Made by a program: the position numbers and the translations under genes. The notes beneath the pieces are model-generated. The model was not told the origin of the DNA, made no database searches, and saw nothing but the letters and a program-made list of their open reading frames with translations. From Lachnospiraceae bacterium UBA1755 (GTDB lineage: Bacteria; Bacillota; Clostridia; Lachnospirales; Lachnospiraceae): a stretch of DNA of 7,105 nucleotides. The stretch lies in NCBI GenBank assembly GCA_002314805.1, contig DCHJ01000036.1, positions 7,743-14,847 of the forward strand. The letters are read 5' to 3'. Positions 5,262 to 7,105 of this stretch are shown here, one piece after another. The stretch's first letter is position 1. Each line of letters begins with the position of its first letter.

Positions 5262-5588
5262 TCACTTCTTACCCTTGATCTGCTCTTCAATTGGCTTTGC
5301 ATCCTCAGGCTTCTCTACCTGTACGATGGCTGATTTCTGCATCGGGATGCGGCAGTTCTTGTTGTTACCGAACTCTACGATAACTGTATCGTCTGTCATA
5401 TCAATGATCACGCCGTAAAAGCCTGCTGTTGTAAGCACTGCATCACCGATCGCAAGACCGCCCATGAGCTCCTCGCGGGCCTTCTTTTCCTTTTTCTGCG
5501 GACGAATTGACATAAAGTAAATCAGTCCGATGAAAATCACTATATATACGATCCAGATCCAACTGCTTCCGCCGCCAAATAAATTCAT
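5262..5588 (-). CDS. yajC: YajC, Sec translocon accessory subunit
   Basis: YajC is a small membrane protein that associates with SecDF and the SecYEG channel. The 108-residue protein has a short glycine-rich N-terminus, one transmembrane segment (about 10-27), the conserved RPQKKEKK (29-36) just after it, and the cytoplasmic signature GDAVLTTAGFYGVI (48-61). The C-terminus is charged (ending KGKK), as usual. Its ATG overlaps the tgt stop as ATGA (5585-5588), and its ribosome site AAGGAG lies in the last codons of tgt, so the two genes are translationally coupled. Family and length fit well. Confidence 0.95.
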   Translation of the reverse strand: MNLFGGGSSWIWIVYIVIFIGLIYFMSIRPQKKEKKAREELMGGLAIGDAVLTTAGFYGVIIDMTDDTVIVEFGNNKNCRIPMQKSAIVQVEKPEDAKPIEEQIKGKK

Positions 5589-6727
5589 TGTTTTTCTCCT
5601 TCCATACCGGCCAGCTTATGCGCTTTGTAGGCCGCGTAATTACCTTTGTCTATTGCATCTCTGATTTCGCTCATCATTGTATTATAAAAATACAGATTGT
5701 GCAACACGCACAGGCGCATGCCCAGCATCTCGCCCGCCTTGAGCAGATGGCGGATATAAGCTCTGGAATAGGATCTGCAGGCCGGGCAGCCACACCCTTC
5801 CTCTATCGGTTCCGGATCCAGTTCATATTTTTTATTGAACAGGTTGAGCTTTCCCCTGTTGGTATATACGTTGCCATGACGGCCGTTTCTCGTCGGGTAG
5901 ACGCAGTCAAAGAAATCAACTCCCCGGTCCACAGCTTCAAGGATATTGGCCGGTGTGCCTACTCCCATGAGATATGTCGGTCTGTCCGAGGGCAGATACG
6001 GCACCGTCTCCTCCAGCACATGATACATCTGCTCGTGGCTCTCGCCTACCGCAAGTCCGCCCACTGCATAGCCGTCCATGTCCATCTCAGCGATCCGCTT
6101 TGCGTGATCGATCCTGATGTCATCAAAAATCGCTCCCTGATTGATCCCGAAAAGCAGCTGCTCTCTGTTGATCGTGCTGTCAAGAGAATTGAGTCTTGCC
6201 ATCTCAGTCCTGCATCTTTCCAGCCATCTGGTCGTCCGTGCCACTGAATTGATCACATACTCACGGTCTGCAAGTGCGGGCGCGCACTCATCGAAAGCCA
6301 TTGCGATCGTAGATGCCAGATTTGACTGGATCTGCATGCTCTCCTCCGGTCCCATGAATATCCTGTGACCGTCTATGTGCGAAGCAAATGTCACACCCTC
6401 TTCTTTTATTTTTCTAAGTCCTGCAAGAGAAAACACCTGAAAGCCACCGCTGTCCGTCAGTATCGGCCTGTCCCAGTTCATGAACCTGTGGAGTCCGCCG
6501 AAGTCATGAATGAGCTGATCACCCGTACGCACATGGAGATGATATGTATTGCTCAGCTCCACCTGCGTGCCTATTTCCCTGAGATCATCAGTACTTACAG
6601 CTCCCTTGATGGCTCCGACAGTGCCCACATTCATAAATACCGGCGTCTCTATCACTCCGTGTACCGTCTCCATGCGGGCATGCCTGGCCAACCTGTCTCT
6701 TGCAACGATTTTGTAGCTATACTTCAT
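5585..6727 (-). CDS. tgt: tRNA-guanine transglycosylase (queuine tRNA-ribosyltransferase)
   Basis: Tgt exchanges G34 for the queuosine precursor preQ1 in tRNAs with GUN anticodons (Asp, Asn, His, Tyr). The 380-residue protein has TDSGGFQVFSL (91-101) with general base Asp92, GINQGA (194-199), AVGGLAVGE (221-229) in the base-binding pocket, FFDCVYPTRNGRHG (272-285) with nucleophile Asp274, and the zinc site Cys312, Cys314, Cys317, His343. Spacing of the zinc ligands and nucleophile equals that of the Zymomonas enzyme. The common QGG is QGA here, and the residue after TRN is Gly rather than the more usual Ala; both look tolerable. The ATG at 6727 comes 3 nt after the secF stop and lacks a strong ribosome site, suggesting coupling. 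No queuosine synthesis gene is in the window. Confidence 0.97.
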   Translation of the reverse strand: MKYSYKIVARDRLARHARMETVHGVIETPVFMNVGTVGAIKGAVSTDDLREIGTQVELSNTYHLHVRTGDQLIHDFGGLHRFMNWDRPILTDSGGFQVFSLAGLRKIKEEGVTFASHIDGHRIFMGPEESMQIQSNLASTIAMAFDECAPALADREYVINSVARTTRWLERCRTEMARLNSLDSTINREQLLFGINQGAIFDDIRIDHAKRIAEMDMDGYAVGGLAVGESHEQMYHVLEETVPYLPSDRPTYLMGVGTPANILEAVDRGVDFFDCVYPTRNGRHGNVYTNRGKLNLFNKKYELDPEPIEEGCGCPACRSYSRAYIRHLLKAGEMLGMRLCVLHNLYFYNTMMSEIRDAIDKGNYAAYKAHKLAGMEGEKQ

Positions 6728-6730
6728 ACA

Positions 6731-7105
6731 TCACTGCTTTACAGACTTCCTGTCTCCGCCTGCAAACATAAACCACAGTGAGCCTGCAAGGCAGATCGAA
6801 GAATATGTTCCGAATACGATACCTACCATGATCGGAAGTGCAAATTCCTTGATAGATGCCACACCGAAGATGAAGAGCACCAGTACCATGATGAAGGTCG
6901 TAAGTGAAGAATAGATACTCCTCGATATTGTCTCTGTGATGGACTTATTTACGATCTCACTCCTGGGCGTGCTCTTGGGCAGCAGAGCAAGGTTCTCTCT
7001 TATCCTGTCAAAGGTTACGATGGTCGCATTGATCGAATAGCCTACCAGAGTAAGCATACATGCGATGAATGTAGAACCGACACTCCAGCGGAAGAGCGCA
7101 TAGAA
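6731..7105 (-). CDS. secF: SecF, protein-export membrane subunit (C-terminal part)
   Basis: The last 124 residues of SecF, or of a SecDF fusion, are present; the N-terminus is outside the window. SecF uses the proton-motive force to help pull exported proteins out of SecYEG. The visible part contains STFIACMLTLVGYSINATIV, then FDRIREN, the hallmark of the fourth transmembrane region and following cytoplasmic loop, then VNKSITETISRSIYSSLTT, a transmembrane stretch with FIFG, and FGTYSSICLAGSLW in the last helix. The frame is open to the window edge at 7105. The stop is 3 nt before the tgt start, so it probably shares an operon with tgt and yajC. Confidence 0.93.
   Translation of the reverse strand, partial: FYALFRWSVGSTFIACMLTLVGYSINATIVTFDRIRENLALLPKSTPRSEIVNKSITETISRSIYSSLTTFIMVLVLFIFGVASIKEFALPIMVGIVFGTYSSICLAGSLWFMFAGGDRKSVKQ

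Overview
This window looks like chromosome of a Gram-positive anaerobe of the class Clostridia, most likely Lachnospiraceae. That is an inference from protein character (short clostridial-type Pta, HypB without a histidine-rich N-terminus, an N-acetylhexosamine 1-kinase-like gene, SecF/Tgt/YajC sequences) and from consensus sigma-A promoters and strong Shine-Dalgarno sites. The genus cannot be named. Every conserved gene is on the minus strand; the only plus-strand gene is a small accessory locus in the middle.

Layout from low to high coordinates. (1) Positions 1-577 hold the N-terminal half of a sugar kinase of the NahK/phosphotransferase type, cut by the window edge. (2) hypB (626-1294) is a nickel-metallochaperone GTPase with its own promoter, a roughly 90-nt leader and a possible 9-codon upstream ORF. 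(3) pta (1515-2513) is phosphate acetyltransferase, with a good promoter about 170 bp upstream and a strong terminator; ackA is not adjacent. (4) At 2818-3534 on the plus strand lies a DUF4160 / DUF2442-HTH pair. The first gene is broken by an apparent internal deletion plus frame change. The second is intact and encodes a DUF2442 domain fused to a Cro/CI-type helix-turn-helix. (5) tRNA-Ser(CGA) (3683-3770, minus) is followed by a perfect 13-bp terminator hairpin. (6) mnmA (3872-5113) encodes the tRNA 2-thiouridylase and carries an in-frame array of six 27-bp repeats, giving six 9-residue units. (7) yajC, tgt and the C-terminal part of secF (5262-7105) form a tightly packed minus-strand unit read secF, tgt, yajC.

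Functional themes are Sec export (SecF, YajC), tRNA biology (Tgt for queuosine at G34, MnmA for 2-thiouridine at U34, tRNA-Ser) and fermentation or metal-enzyme maturation (Pta, HypB). The two most unusual items are the minisatellite inside mnmA and the decayed DUF4160 gene whose DUF2442-HTH partner is still intact next to a tRNA gene.
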